From Haladaptatus halobius (GTDB taxonomy: Archaea > Halobacteriota > Halobacteria > Halobacteriales > Haladaptataceae): DNA of 64,000 nt. The DNA lies in contig NZ_CP085341.1 in NCBI RefSeq assembly GCF_020618475.1, forward strand, positions 124,001-188,000, written 5' to 3'. Positions 34,215-43,800 of this stretch are shown here, piece after piece. The position numbers and the translations under genes were made by a program. Within the stretch, counting starts at the first letter, position 1. Each line of letters opens with the position of its first letter. The notes below the pieces were generated by a model. That model did no database searches, had not been told where the DNA came from, and worked only from the letters and a program-made list of their open reading frames with translations.

Positions 34215-34275
34215 TGTATACCATTACGTCACGTTGTGTACTAAGGATGATTGATCTTGACGGTGATTACTATAG

Positions 34276-35022
34276 ATGAATTTAACAACGACATCAGCTA
34301 TCCTCCTCACAGCGAGCGTCCTCGGGATTGCCCATGGAATCGAGCCGGATCACGCAGCAGGGATTGCCTCGCTCACAAGTGAAGCTGGAAATTCAAAGCT
34401 CTCAGCGATCGTCGGAACGTGCTTCGCTGTTGGCCACGTAGTCCTCGTCATCCTCTGGATTCTCATTGCGTATTTCCTGCTCGGACAAACGACATTCCCA
34501 CCCATGATCGAATCAGTTGGAACGATCGTCCTTGGCTTGGTCTTGATCCTCTTAAGTGGGGTATTAGGCGTCGCTGGGATCCGAACGTTCATTCATAGAC
34601 ATGAACACAGCCATTCGGACGATGGCACCAATCACGCTCACTTTCATCTTCATTTGCCTATTTCGAGCAAGCAGCACAAATCGTCTTCACTTCCTTCGCA
34701 CACACATAAACACATGATCGCTGAGTATCTGAAGGTCGGTATTGTCGGCGCATTGTTTACCTTATCACCTCCGGTCAGCATGATCGCGTTTATCTCCATT
34801 ATCGTCACGAACACCGGGCAAGAAATAGTGGCACTGGCGGTACTCGCATATGCAGCCGCGATTACGATTACAATGGCTTTTATCGGCGCAGGCGCTGGCG
34901 CGTTTTTCGCACTTGCTAAGGGACGCAGTGAACGAATACACGCAATTTCGCAAATCGTATCGGCCGCGCTAGTCTTTGCTTTTGGATTCTATTTCCTCAG
35001 CCAAGCAACATTCCCTCTATGA
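34276..35022 (+). CDS. NicO/RcnA-type nickel-cobalt transporter
   Basis: A 248-residue membrane protein with about six helices. H20-x4-D25-H26 (HGIEPDH) in the first helix is the metal-binding signature of the NiCoT/NicO superfamily, followed by GHVVLVILWILIAYFLLG and a His-rich loop (residues ~112-145, HRHEHSHSDD, HFHLHLP, HTHKH). Later helices contain TLSPPVSMIAFISI. Likely moves Ni/Co across the membrane; direction (uptake or export) is not decided. Upstream palindrome suggests metal-dependent control. Confidence 0.8.
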   Translation: MNLTTTSAILLTASVLGIAHGIEPDHAAGIASLTSEAGNSKLSAIVGTCFAVGHVVLVILWILIAYFLLGQTTFPPMIESVGTIVLGLVLILLSGVLGVAGIRTFIHRHEHSHSDDGTNHAHFHLHLPISSKQHKSSSLPSHTHKHMIAEYLKVGIVGALFTLSPPVSMIAFISIIVTNTGQEIVALAVLAYAAAITITMAFIGAGAGAFFALAKGRSERIHAISQIVSAALVFAFGFYFLSQATFPL

Positions 35023-35083
35023 ATGCTCACCCGAGTAGAATAACCAAAGGGGGACGCAGCTATTCATCGATGAATCTATCTTC

Positions 35084-35953
35084 TCAGCCGAGACGATCCA
35101 CTGGCACCGTGAACTGATAGGTTTCACCATGGTTCAAGTATGCAACTTGTTCTTCGAGGCCTGCCTCCGCAATTGCCTCCTTGAAGTCGGAGAGGGGCGA
35201 TTGGAAGACTTCATAGTCATTGTAATGGATGGGGATCGAAGTGTCCGCATCGAATAGTTCAACAGCTTCGACACCTTGTTCTGCATCCATTGTCAGGAGC
35301 ACACCGAGGATTTTGGTTCCCCCCAAATGTAGCAGTGCGAGATCGATCTCCGGATAGCGTTCTGGGATCTCTTTTAGTTTATCGTACATGAGTGTGTCTC
35401 CCGTAATATAGAACTGGAGGGCAGTATTGTCTCCTTCAGGCTTGAATTCCAACATACTTCCCATGACGGGCGGCATTGCCTTTTCGACGACCGGTGGGCC
35501 ATGTCTTCCAGGCATCGACGTGATATCAAGTTCGGCAGTACCCTTAGAAATGGTCATCGTGTCCCACGTATCCAGCGGATACGTCTCATGAAAGCCTTTA
35601 TCCGCCAACTTCTCGACGGCATGCTGCGTTGTTATGATTGGGAGATCTTTATCGAGTTTCTCTTGGACCAGATGATCGAAATGATCACCATGGTAGTGCG
35701 AGAGGAGGACGAAATCCACTTCCGGTGGTATCTCTTCTATATCGATCGCTGGGTTGGTCTGGCGCTCTGCGGTGACGCCGTACCCGAGATGAACGTGATC
35801 TCCCGCGTGGAGAAAGTTTGGGTCAGTAAGAATTGTGAAGCCTGCATAGCGGATGATCACTGTGGCAGTGCCAACGAAGAAAATTGAGCCGTTCTCGACA
35901 TCGATAGCGTCTTGGTCAGGCGGAGGCAGTTCAAGCTGAACTGATTGACTCAT
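35084..35953 (-). CDS. MBL-fold metal-dependent hydrolase
   Basis: A 289-residue metallo-beta-lactamase-fold protein. SHYHGDHFDHL (His86, His88, Asp90, His91) is the HxHxDH metal site, ILTDPNF supplies an upstream structural Asp, GDTLMYD near residue 195 the bridging Asp, and a final HYNDY His (residue ~247). The pattern matches the UPF0173/L-ascorbate-6-phosphate-lactonase-like branch. Substrate unknown. Convergent with the NicO gene. Confidence 0.83.
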   Translation of the reverse strand: MSQSVQLELPPPDQDAIDVENGSIFFVGTATVIIRYAGFTILTDPNFLHAGDHVHLGYGVTAERQTNPAIDIEEIPPEVDFVLLSHYHGDHFDHLVQEKLDKDLPIITTQHAVEKLADKGFHETYPLDTWDTMTISKGTAELDITSMPGRHGPPVVEKAMPPVMGSMLEFKPEGDNTALQFYITGDTLMYDKLKEIPERYPEIDLALLHLGGTKILGVLLTMDAEQGVEAVELFDADTSIPIHYNDYEVFQSPLSDFKEAIAEAGLEEQVAYLNHGETYQFTVPVDRLG

Positions 35954-36408
35954 ACTAGCTCGCTACGCGCTGGTGTTCAGTAAAGCTACTGTCCATCCAT
36001 GAGGACACGGCTCGATAGTATGAATGAGCTACATAGTGCGAGCGGATATCCTGCCAGCGTAAATCTAAGTGGCTGCAGGGCCGTTCGTCGGCTCATGGCT
36101 GATCACCGGAAACGCGGAACTCTCACGTGAACGGGCACTGAGTGCGGTCGTCGACAGGTCAATGTTCGCGCCCTGGATTTCGACAGAGAATCAGTCTCTC
36201 GCTGGCAATGATAGGGTTTGTGCTTCGTGGAGGGCGTCGTCCCGCCGAATTCCACTTCCGCTTACGATTTTAGCCAGTAGTAACAGAATTTTGAGGATGT
36301 CCATATTCATGGCTTAAGGTAAAAACTCAGCATTACAAACCACCGTTATACACCTGATCACCCCTGTGAACGCTCACATACCGTAAAGAATTTCATAAAA
36401 ACGAGACA
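35954..36408. other. Intergenic region with repeat copy c
   Basis: No gene recognised; an 82-codon plus frame at 36069 has poor composition. Contains repeat copy c (36219-36282) upstream of the PadR gene. Confidence 0.45.
36219..36282 (+). repeat. Dispersed short repeat, copy c
   Basis: TGTGCTTCGTGGAGGGCG, then GAATTCCACTTCCGCTTACG, then TAGCCAGTAGTAA. Same order as copies b and f; 127 bases upstream of the PadR gene. Confidence 0.5.
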
Positions 36409-36717
36409 ATGGCTAGTGGGAGAACAATGTACGATCTAACTGGCTTTCAACGAGACCTGTTGTACGTGATGAAGGGGTTAAAGGATCCACATGGACTTGC
36501 CATCAAAGACGACCTCGAGGGCTACTACGAAAAGGAAGTCCATCACGGTCGACTCTATCCAAATCTGGATGCACTCGTCGACAAAGGACTGATCGAGAAG
36601 AGCGAAAAGGATCGCCGGACAAACATCTATACGCTGACTCAGCGTGGCCAGCGAGAAATCGAAGCTCGACGAGAGTGGGAACAAGAGTATCTCGAGCAGA
36701 ACGCTCCGACAGCCTGA
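36409..36717 (+). CDS. PadR-family transcriptional regulator
   Basis: A 102-residue protein. YDLTGFQRDLLYVMKGL, HGLAIKDDLEGYYEKEVHHGRLYPNLDALVDKGLIEKS, RRTNIYTLTQRGQREIE: a classical PadR winged helix (LYPxLxxLxxxGLI and YxLTxxGxxE). PadR proteins usually repress neighbouring genes in response to a small molecule. Start at 36409 or at the ATG 6 codons on. Target cannot be assigned; repeat c lies upstream. Confidence 0.82.
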   Translation: MASGRTMYDLTGFQRDLLYVMKGLKDPHGLAIKDDLEGYYEKEVHHGRLYPNLDALVDKGLIEKSEKDRRTNIYTLTQRGQREIEARREWEQEYLEQNAPTA

Positions 36718-37042
36718 TAACTCCACTCTGTAGCCTTCCTTTTGGTGAAACCGCAATATCGATGACTCGATCTACGTACTGCAAGACCACGAGAATTTCA
36801 ACAAATCGTATCGCGCTGTATTCGTAGAAGCCATAGTACTTCGTGCTGACGCTTGCTTAGTCAGCTCCCATTCTCTCGCGCTGTGTTTTCACTCTCGTCA
36901 GCGGGTGCTAGGCAGCTCGGAAATCCATACTGATGGACGTAGTTGTCTTCGACACCGTCGAACAAATCGTCTAGCTCTGTGTTTTGCCATATTGGTCCGT
37001 GACTAGTATTTATCCCCTTCTATCAATCAGTCAGGCGCGTGA
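36718..37042. other. Intergenic region
   Basis: No gene seen between the PadR gene and the convergent SRPBCC gene. No marked repeat or hairpin. Confidence 0.4.
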
Positions 37043-37492
37043 TCAGGCACTGACGTAAGCCCCATCTAATTGCTTCAGTACGTTGATCCATGCTTCCTCA
37101 TGGCGGTCTTTCGACTCCTCGTCTGGGAATCCGGCATGTGTCAGTTTCAGCCGTGTATCATCTTCCTTGGGAGTGAGTTCTACGGTTACGACCGTTTCGG
37201 CGCCCTTAGTGCCATCTGCTCCGGTAAGCCACGTGAGTTCGACGAGGCGATCCGGCTCAAGCCTAAGGAACCTTCCATAGTGCGGATGGCGCTCACCCTC
37301 ATAATGCGTTTCAAAGAAAAAAGGGGAGTCTATCTCGGGCTCCATTACCACTGTGTCTGGAGCCGCAAACCAGCGATCGAATTCTTCTGTCCACGCTCGA
37401 AACAGGTCTGCTGGCTCTGTCGCCATAGCGTGCTCAACAACTAATTGAAACGGTCGAGATGACAAGTCGGGTACCGTGATTGGAGTATTCAT
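37043..37492 (-). CDS. SRPBCC/AHSA1-type protein
   Basis: A 149-residue protein of the START-like AHSA1 family: FQLVVEHAMATEPADLFRAWTEEFDRWFA, HPHYGRFLRLEPDRLVELTWL, VVTVELTPKEDDTRLKLTHAGFPDEESKDRHEEAW (the TxLxLxHxGF signature). The fold binds hydrophobic ligands or helps protein folding; ligand unknown. Starts at ATG 37492 (MNTPITV); an extension of 11 residues is possible. Next gene 450 bases away. Confidence 0.82.
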   Translation of the reverse strand: MNTPITVPDLSSRPFQLVVEHAMATEPADLFRAWTEEFDRWFAAPDTVVMEPEIDSPFFFETHYEGERHPHYGRFLRLEPDRLVELTWLTGADGTKGAETVVTVELTPKEDDTRLKLTHAGFPDEESKDRHEEAWINVLKQLDGAYVSA

Positions 37493-37935
37493 ATTGATCT
37501 CCTTTAGCCTAGCTTTCTGTTTCACTGGAGGTCAGCGGTTGCTATAGATGTTACCCTAACGATGTGAAAGTGGAGGTAGCTCGCCTTACAAATAGCCGCT
37601 TCCTTGTTGATAGGCTAAAATTGTCATTGTTCGGATCACACTATACCTTTTCGGATAGAGAGTTTCTAGACACTTGATCTGCACTACAACCTGCGCATGG
37701 ATCGATTTTGGGGCTATCGGGGGTTAATCACTTCCACTTATGGTCTAAGAAGCAGTAATCGACTGTTTTGATGGATGATTGATGATTTGAATCAGAAAGT
37801 GATGCGATCGCATTCTATCGAAAGCAATTGTAGATCACCTTGAATGGTGCTATTCATCATTAGTGAAGTGGATCCGGGCCACTCTGGTTAAGATAGGAGC
37901 AAGCGATATAGACTGCGGAAGTTGAGGTGACACAA
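37493..37935. other. Intergenic region with repeat copy d
   Basis: No gene. Separates the SRPBCC gene (minus) from the DHFR-like gene (plus) and contains repeat copy d at 37701-37757. Confidence 0.45.
37701..37757 (+). repeat. Dispersed short repeat, copy d
   Basis: The core is TCACTTCCACTTATGG followed by AGCAGTAA; the upstream half is degenerate. About 180 bases upstream of the DHFR-like gene. Confidence 0.45.
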
Positions 37936-38580
37936 ATGAGTGAGAACGAGACAATGACTGACAACATCAGCCAGACTGGCGGTGGACAGAGAAAGGTAAT
38001 CGTAAGCGAGTTTCTGTCGCTTGATGGGATCATGCAAGCCCCGGGTGGTCCAGACGAGAACCGCGACGGTGGGTTCGAGCATGGCGGTTGGCAGATGCAA
38101 TACCTCGATGAGGTCTATACAGACACAGTCTCCGAAGGGATCTCCATGTCGGACGCCCTCTTACTTGGACGGAAGACCTACGAGATCTTCGCCGCGTACT
38201 GGCCGACGGCGGATGAAGAGGTCAACGCCGACTTCGCCGACGTGATGAACAGCATCGACAAATACGTCGCCTCAAGAACCTTGGACACAGTGGAATGGCA
38301 GAATTCGACGCTGTTCGAGGGAGACGTTGCTGAAGCGGTCGCCGAGCTGAAACAACAGTCAGGCCAGGACATCCGTGTCATCGGCAGTGGCGAGCTTGTT
38401 CAAATACTCATGGAGCATAATCTCGTCGACGAATATCAGCTTATGATTCACCCGCTCGTTCTCGGCGGTGGCAAGCGGCTCTTCAGAGATGGGAGCAAGA
38501 AAACCAATCTGCAACTCGTGGACACGAAGACAACTGGGACCGGGGTCGTGATACTTCACTACCAGACGGAGAGGGAGTAG
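37936..38580 (+). CDS. Dihydrofolate-reductase-like (RibD C-terminal) protein
   Basis: A 214-residue protein. VIVSEFLSLDGIMQAPGGPDE, LLLGRKTYEIFAAYWP (the LxGRxTYE motif), and VIGSGELVQILMEHNLVDEY with HPLVLGGGKRLF. This is the DHFR-like reductase branch of RibD C-terminal domains; NADPH-dependent reduction of an unknown substrate is expected. A GTG at 37927 is an alternative start, but the ATG at 37936 follows a good GAGGTGA ribosome-binding site. GC-rich. Confidence 0.83.
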   Translation: MSENETMTDNISQTGGGQRKVIVSEFLSLDGIMQAPGGPDENRDGGFEHGGWQMQYLDEVYTDTVSEGISMSDALLLGRKTYEIFAAYWPTADEEVNADFADVMNSIDKYVASRTLDTVEWQNSTLFEGDVAEAVAELKQQSGQDIRVIGSGELVQILMEHNLVDEYQLMIHPLVLGGGKRLFRDGSKKTNLQLVDTKTTGTGVVILHYQTERE

Positions 38581-38685
38581 CGAGTCGAGATGGCGAAAAA
38601 CAGACCTGTTGCGCCAACTCACTTAGAGTAACGTACTGCTCGACCTCAGTCCCTAATGAACCTACGTTTGTTGGCAAACTGGATC

Positions 38686-38744
38686 TTGGGCTTCCTTGAG
38701 GGCGTGGTAGTACCACCCGTTTCGACTTCCGTTTACGAGTGTAG
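38686..38744 (+). repeat. Dispersed short repeat, copy e
   Basis: TTGGGCTTCCTTGAGGGCG, then TTTCGACTTCCGTTTACGA. Preserves the spacing of copies b, c and f. Confidence 0.45.
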
Positions 38745-38754
38745 TCAAAAATAG

Positions 38755-38862
38755 CTAATTTGCGATCACCGTTGTTGTGTATTCTGCGTAGGAGCCCGTC
38801 TGGGGGAATCCACTGAAGCTATACACAACATCACCGACGTTCAGGTCTGTGACGGGCCTCAT
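38755..38862 (-). pseudogene. MDR (zinc alcohol dehydrogenase-like) remnant
   Basis: A 35-codon frame, MRPVTDLNVGDVVYSFSGF then GSYAEYTTTVIAN, matches the GroES-like part of medium-chain dehydrogenases (PVTDLxVGDxVY...GSYAEY). The rest of the enzyme is missing. Its ATG overlaps the stop of the membrane protein at 38859 (ATGA). Confidence 0.6.
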
Positions 38863-39224
38863 ATTGTTTCAGTTCTACGTCCGCGTCGGGCCAATCCAAG
38901 ACCAACTGCTAACACTATCACGATGCTTACGTGGTATGCAATATCTGGGACAGTACGTGGGCCAATGCCGATGATGATCGTGAAGATTCCGACAAGCGTA
39001 CCCAGTAATGCGAATGCTTGGACGATTATGGCGGTTGTGAACATTGAACGTGAATGGAGCCAGGTTATCACTAAGCCACCGAGCAGAACCGTACCGATTA
39101 CACTCTCGGCAATCATTGCCTCATGATGCTCATAGCCACTGATGAGCATCCCTGCATGAATTGTGGCGGCGAGGAAGAATGATGCAGCCTCCACTCCCAG
39201 CAATACGCGCATGATTCGTTTCAT
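38859..39224 (-). CDS. Four-helix membrane protein
   Basis: A 121-residue protein with helices VLLGVEAASFFLAATIHAGM, AESVIGTVLLGGLVITWL, TTAIIVQAFALLGTLVGIFTI and VSIVIVLAVGLGLARRG. Hydrophobic, with His in the first loop (IHAGM, YEHHEAM). No family assigned. Start chosen at MKRIMRVLL; a 30-codon extension to 39314 is possible. It is transcribed away from the VOC gene. Confidence 0.6.
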   Translation of the reverse strand: MKRIMRVLLGVEAASFFLAATIHAGMLISGYEHHEAMIAESVIGTVLLGGLVITWLHSRSMFTTAIIVQAFALLGTLVGIFTIIIGIGPRTVPDIAYHVSIVIVLAVGLGLARRGRRTETI

Positions 39225-39490
39225 CGGAATCGCTGCGATACTTCGAACTTGGTTACGTAATCGTGCTCCTCTGTAATTCGATTCATTCTTTGATACTCCA
39301 GCAGGTGATTTCATGAACTAGAGGACGATAGCAGCCACGATGACTGTTTACTCGAACATGTTCGAACGAATCTTGAGGGTATGACGGCCCGTCTGTAGAA
39401 GTGATGGCTCCAAAGTCATGCGCGAACCGACCCACGTCCTGTGGTACAAAATACACAAAGACAAAACAGAGGGCAGATAGCGGGCGTTCC

Positions 39491-39586
39491 ATGCAACGAG
39501 GTCCGCCTCGCTTTGTCGTCTTCGGGTTCGGTGTCGTTCTTGGACTCGTCGTTGCGAATAAATTAGCAAATACAGGAGGGGTTTGA
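39491..39586 (+). CDS. Single-helix micro-protein
   Basis: A 31-residue frame: MQRGPPRFVVFGFGVVLGLVVANKLANTGGV. One membrane helix with a basic N-terminus. It ends 7 bases before the VOC start, with a GGAGGGG box between, so it may be a small co-transcribed gene. Weakly supported; such short frames occur by chance. Confidence 0.35.
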   Translation: MQRGPPRFVVFGFGVVLGLVVANKLANTGGV

Positions 39587-39593
39587 TCGGACT

Positions 39594-40040
39594 ATGACGA
39601 TCAAGCAAATGGACAACGTCCTCATCGTGGTCGAGAACCTTGAAACTGCGAAGGCATTTTTCACGGAGCTCGGTATGCAGCTGGAGGGCGAGACGCGCGT
39701 CGAGGGAGAGTGGGCGAACCGCGTCGTGGGCCTCAAGAACGTCCAGAGCGACATCGCCATGATGCGGACCCCTGACGGCCACGGCCACGTCGAGCTCTCG
39801 AAATTCATCACACCCGAGGCCACCCGTGACGGATCCGAGGAACCGGCGGTGAACACCCTGGGGATCCGCCGCATCATGTTCACCGTCGACGACATCGACG
39901 AAGTCCTCGACCGCCTCCACTCCCATGGAGCCGAACTCGTGGGCGAAGTCGCCCAGTACGAAGACGTGTACCGTCTCTGCTTTGTGCGCGGCCCCGAAGG
40001 CATCATCGTCGGGTTGGCCGAGGAACTCGACGGAGCCTAG
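39594..40040 (+). CDS. VOC-family (glyoxalase-like) protein
   Basis: A 148-residue protein with the paired betaalphabetabetabeta VOC layout: DNVLIVVENLETAKAFFTELGMQ, VVGLKNVQSDIAMMRTPDGHGHVELSKF, IMFTVDDIDEVLDRLHSHGAELVGEV, VYRLCFVRGPEGIIVGLAEEL. Potential metal ligands are His/Glu in HVELS and the terminal GLAEE. It could be a dioxygenase, glyoxalase or antibiotic-resistance relative; substrate unknown. GC-rich compared with the intergenic DNA on both sides. Confidence 0.83.
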   Translation: MTIKQMDNVLIVVENLETAKAFFTELGMQLEGETRVEGEWANRVVGLKNVQSDIAMMRTPDGHGHVELSKFITPEATRDGSEEPAVNTLGIRRIMFTVDDIDEVLDRLHSHGAELVGEVAQYEDVYRLCFVRGPEGIIVGLAEELDGA

Positions 40041-40864
40041 CGGGTCGCCCCCACGCTCTCGGCAGTTACCGTTTAGAGCCCGGGCATCCCCAAGCCAACC
40101 CCCGAAAAAGACGCCGCTACAGGCAGAAGTATGAGCCTGGAGAACCTCGCCCGCTGCCCGGTCGAACTGGAACGAAGGAGGATGGTAGAATCACCCGATG
40201 TGATGCATCTACGATTCCGAGTCAAAACTGACACGGCGAACGAATAGGAGAAAGTCTAATGACGATTATCAAAATAAATCGTTCCTCTTCACTGTCTCAC
40301 GAACGAGGAGGTGGACAAGCTTTGGGCGGAGCTATAGCGTGATACCAAATTGCAGAAATCGAAGCGTGGAAGCGGCTAATCGCGTGAATGGACGAAATAT
40401 GCTTCACCGAGGGCGGCGACTTGCTCATTTTCACTTCCGCTTAGTCAGAAATGCGGAAGTACACCACACACCACCACTTCCAGTGTAATCGTGCACTATA
40501 GTCGTCCTATCCCGCGAAAACAGCAACTTCAGAATTTATAAATCTCATAATGCTATATAAAACTACACTCGCTGCCTGTAGAAGCGTCCCGACAGCGGTT
40601 CCTTCGTTCCCTCCGTCTACATCAATCGATAGGTCTCATAGTTCGTGAGGAGCTCACAGATCGTCTGCTTGAAGTCTTCTTGCGCTCCCATGCATACGAG
40701 CACTTCTCATATTCAGGTTATCTCGTTCATCTGATGAGTGTTTCGAGCCGCTCAATCTGTGCTCAGGCGTGTTCGTATCGGTTTTGTGTGGTGACATTCT
40801 GGATGTATCCGATAAATCAAATTATATTGGGTCGATGATATCTCTGAAAGTTGGCGCTGCAGAG
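40041..40864. other. Long gene-poor region with repeat copy f
   Basis: No gene recognised over 820 bases. Contains repeat copy f with a perfect inverted repeat (40433-40460) and a 15-mer ggaggatggtagaat (near 40177) that recurs at 58682. AT-rich at 40540-40580. Confidence 0.5.
40386..40460 (+). repeat. Dispersed short repeat, copy f, with inverted repeat
   Basis: GAATGGACGAAATATGCTTC, GAGGGCGGCGACTT, TTTTCACTTCCGCTTAG. Same order and spacing as copy b. The core pairs with GCGGAAGT 12 bases downstream (40433-40440 / 40453-40460), forming an 8-bp inverted repeat. Confidence 0.6.
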
Positions 40865-43800
40865 TTAGGCGTTAGTATTAGCGCCAGCAACGTAGTTCGT
40901 CTCCGTGGTACTGTCGACGGTGATCCAACTGTCGCGAATCGTCGGATTAACCTCAATCGGGCCAAATTCGTACGAGCCGGTCGAATCAGGCGCCTCGACG
41001 AAGTAGGTGTAGCTCGTCTTTTCGTCGGCCGCGGCCTGCGTGGCAAAGTAGACGTACTTCACCCCGTCTGCCTGCTCGACGCGTTCGACATCGTCGCTGA
41101 ATCCCGTCTTGACTGTCCATTCGGTCGGTACTATATCACGTACTGTAGACTTGTCTGATGGCGTTACCGCGATGTCGATCTGGTCGGTCTGGCCCGCCGT
41201 GAACGTCGAACCGTCGTCTGAACGCGAGCCGGAGACGCTGAATGGGATTGGAGGTGCGTCGACCGCGAAGTTGTCCGCTTCGCCGAACGTCCGAACCACC
41301 TCACCGTCGATTTTCCGGATCTGCGTGGCGTCAAGCGCGTTCACGAGCACTGTCTGACCGAAGAACGAGACGGTGTAATCGAGCAACCCGAACGGGTGGA
41401 GGTGCTCCTGTGAGGCTGGCGGTAGCAGTCCACCGATGACATGGATACCGTCGCCGGGGTCGTCAGCCGGACTTTCGCCGCGGTGAGTGAGCGACCCAGC
41501 ACCGACCCAGTCGTTCGCCCCGCTCGTCCGCCCGGCGATCGTGGCGACAGTGTTCGTGTCGTTTGCGTTCTTGAAGGCGTTGGGATCGATGACCGTCATC
41601 GGAGCCTCGTATCCAACGTTGTACCCCAACGGAACGATTTTGTACAGCTGCTTTTGGATTTCACGGGTATCCTCGAGCAGCGGGTGGTCTCCATTCTTGT
41701 TCCCGCTATCGCCGCCCGTGACGGCGACGCTTGGCGGAGATACCCCAATGTAGCCGAGATAGAGATCCTCACGGCTGTCGATGTGCTTACCGTCGATACC
41801 CGCGGCGAGATCGTTCGTCATTGGTCCGAGCAGCTGCACCCCCGTATCGGTCACCACGAGATTACCACCGCTGTCGACGAATTCATCTAGCGCGTCAATA
41901 TACCCAGTGTCGGTGATGGCGTCGTCGTGGATCACGACGAGGTGATCGTAATCGAGATGAGTACCGCCTTTGACATCCGCGACAGTGAGTGGGTCGACAG
42001 CCGCGGTCGTCTCTCCTGTGATATCTTCGAAGTAGACGAGCGGGTCGACCTCGTATTCGCGCTGGCTGTAGCCGAGCACCTCCTTCGGATCGGGGTTGAT
42101 TCCGCTGCTGCTGAGGGTACCAAAGACGACTGTAGCCTCGCCGGCGGATTTCAAGATGTTGGTGACCGCGACAGTCCACGTTCCGGCGGCAGGATTGTTT
42201 ACTGCGAACTCCGGCAGATCACCGGTGGAGCGCCCCGCCTCCGGCAGGTCGAACGAGCGAACGGTTGTCCCATCGGGACCTCGGAGTTCGACGTTTACGA
42301 GGGTGTCGGGCCGAGGCTGAACCTGCACGGACAACTCATCCACGTCGTCGGCGACGGTTTGTTCGGCCGTACTGACACCCCCTGCATCGAGAGTGAGCGA
42401 CGTCTCATTCGTCCCATTCGTCGTCGAGGAACCCTTGTTCGGGTTCTGGATGAAAGACAGGTCATCCGACGAGCGCGTCAGCGAGTCGGTCGTGACGTAC
42501 GCGACCGAGTCCCCGGCCGTGTCGATGAACGACTCAACGTTCTTTGTGGCGTACTCGGCGATGGTGCGAATGGCGGTTCGGTAGCCGAGAACCTGCATTC
42601 GCACTAGCTCGGGATCGTACACATTCGCGCCGACCATGTGCGAGTACGCCATCTCGAAGTCCATCGAGGTCAGCCCGAGTCCGCCCAGCTCCTTGGGGTG
42701 AGCCATCCAGTCGCCGAAGAAGCCCGCGTCGGTGTACCCGATAGTGTCCCAGATACCACCATAGTCGAACGCCTCCTCTGGAAGAGTCTCGTAGAGCACT
42801 TTGATGTTCGTATCACCTGTCAACGTCTCCTGGAGGTCGCCGATCGTTGTCCATGTCTCGAGTGCCGCCTCGAGGGTTTCGTCAACTTCTCTGTTCAGCT
42901 GATAGAGCTTGTGGAATTGGTCGTTCGAGAACTGGTGCTGGCTGATCAGTCCGAGAACGAACTCCGGGAGATGAAGCGCTCCATGGAGATCAGCGCCAAA
43001 TTCGAGGTTCTCGTAGTTTCGGAAGTGTTCGACGAACGAGAGCGTGTCGGGGACGTGCTCGTAGATCGCGTCAGGCACGTCGTCGTCGATCCCGGGCTCG
43101 TCGTCCGTGAGGTTCGCGCCCGTCGGTTCACCCGGGAACTCTGCCGGATCGATCCACCCGACGGTCGGGTACTGGCGGTTGGTGTCGTACACCTCGGCGG
43201 TGCCGCGCTCATAGAAGGGAATAACGGGTGCACCGCCCTCCGGCCCCGCAAGCTGCCAGCCGCTCTCGTACTGTGGGTGTTTCGCCACCCACCCATCTGG
43301 ATTCGGATAAACGAAAACGAGAACGAGGTCGTCGAGCAATTGCGCCGTATTAGTCTCGTTCCCGCGGAGGAGTCCTTCGATGAATCGCGAGCCGGCCTCC
43401 GCGCCCGCACGTTCGAGACCGTGGATCGAGAGGCTGTACATGATCTTCGTCTTCTCGCGGAAGGCCGCCTCGTCGGCGATATCGTTCGTCACTTCCGCGA
43501 CGTAGAGCTCCTTTGGATCCTCGCGGTCAGTGAGATAGTTGTAGTGTCCGGGGCTTTTTCCGATCGAATAGACGTTCAATCGGTCAGAGTGCTGCGATTC
43601 GAGGTGATTCAGCCCGTCGATCATCTGTTCGTAATCGATGAAACCTGTGCTGCGGCGTGGTTCGGGGAACACGCCAAAGGGATAATAACCCAGCCGCCAG
43701 AACGGATTTGAGCCGGGTGAGTGCGAAAGCGTCTCCGCTGTTGGGAGGTCGGCCGCCGTCTGTGCTTCGGTCGTCGTCAGCTGGGTATACGCCGCGGGTT

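Larger units (their letters stand above)
33690..34275. other. Intergenic region with repeat copy b and a palindrome
   Basis: No gene recognised (an antisense frame at 33555-33959 is not supported). Contains the best-preserved copy of a dispersed repeat (33911-33984) and a palindrome over a TATA-like core (34196-34214) upstream of the NicO gene. Confidence 0.5.

Noticed and set aside
40041..40864. Replication origin
   Set aside because: No Orc1/Cdc6 gene nearby and the repeated core does not resemble haloarchaeal origin recognition boxes as I know them.
42638..43711. 357-codon plus-strand open frame
   Set aside because: Antisense of the M14 peptidase gene; same reasoning (GC-rich third positions create long mirror frames).
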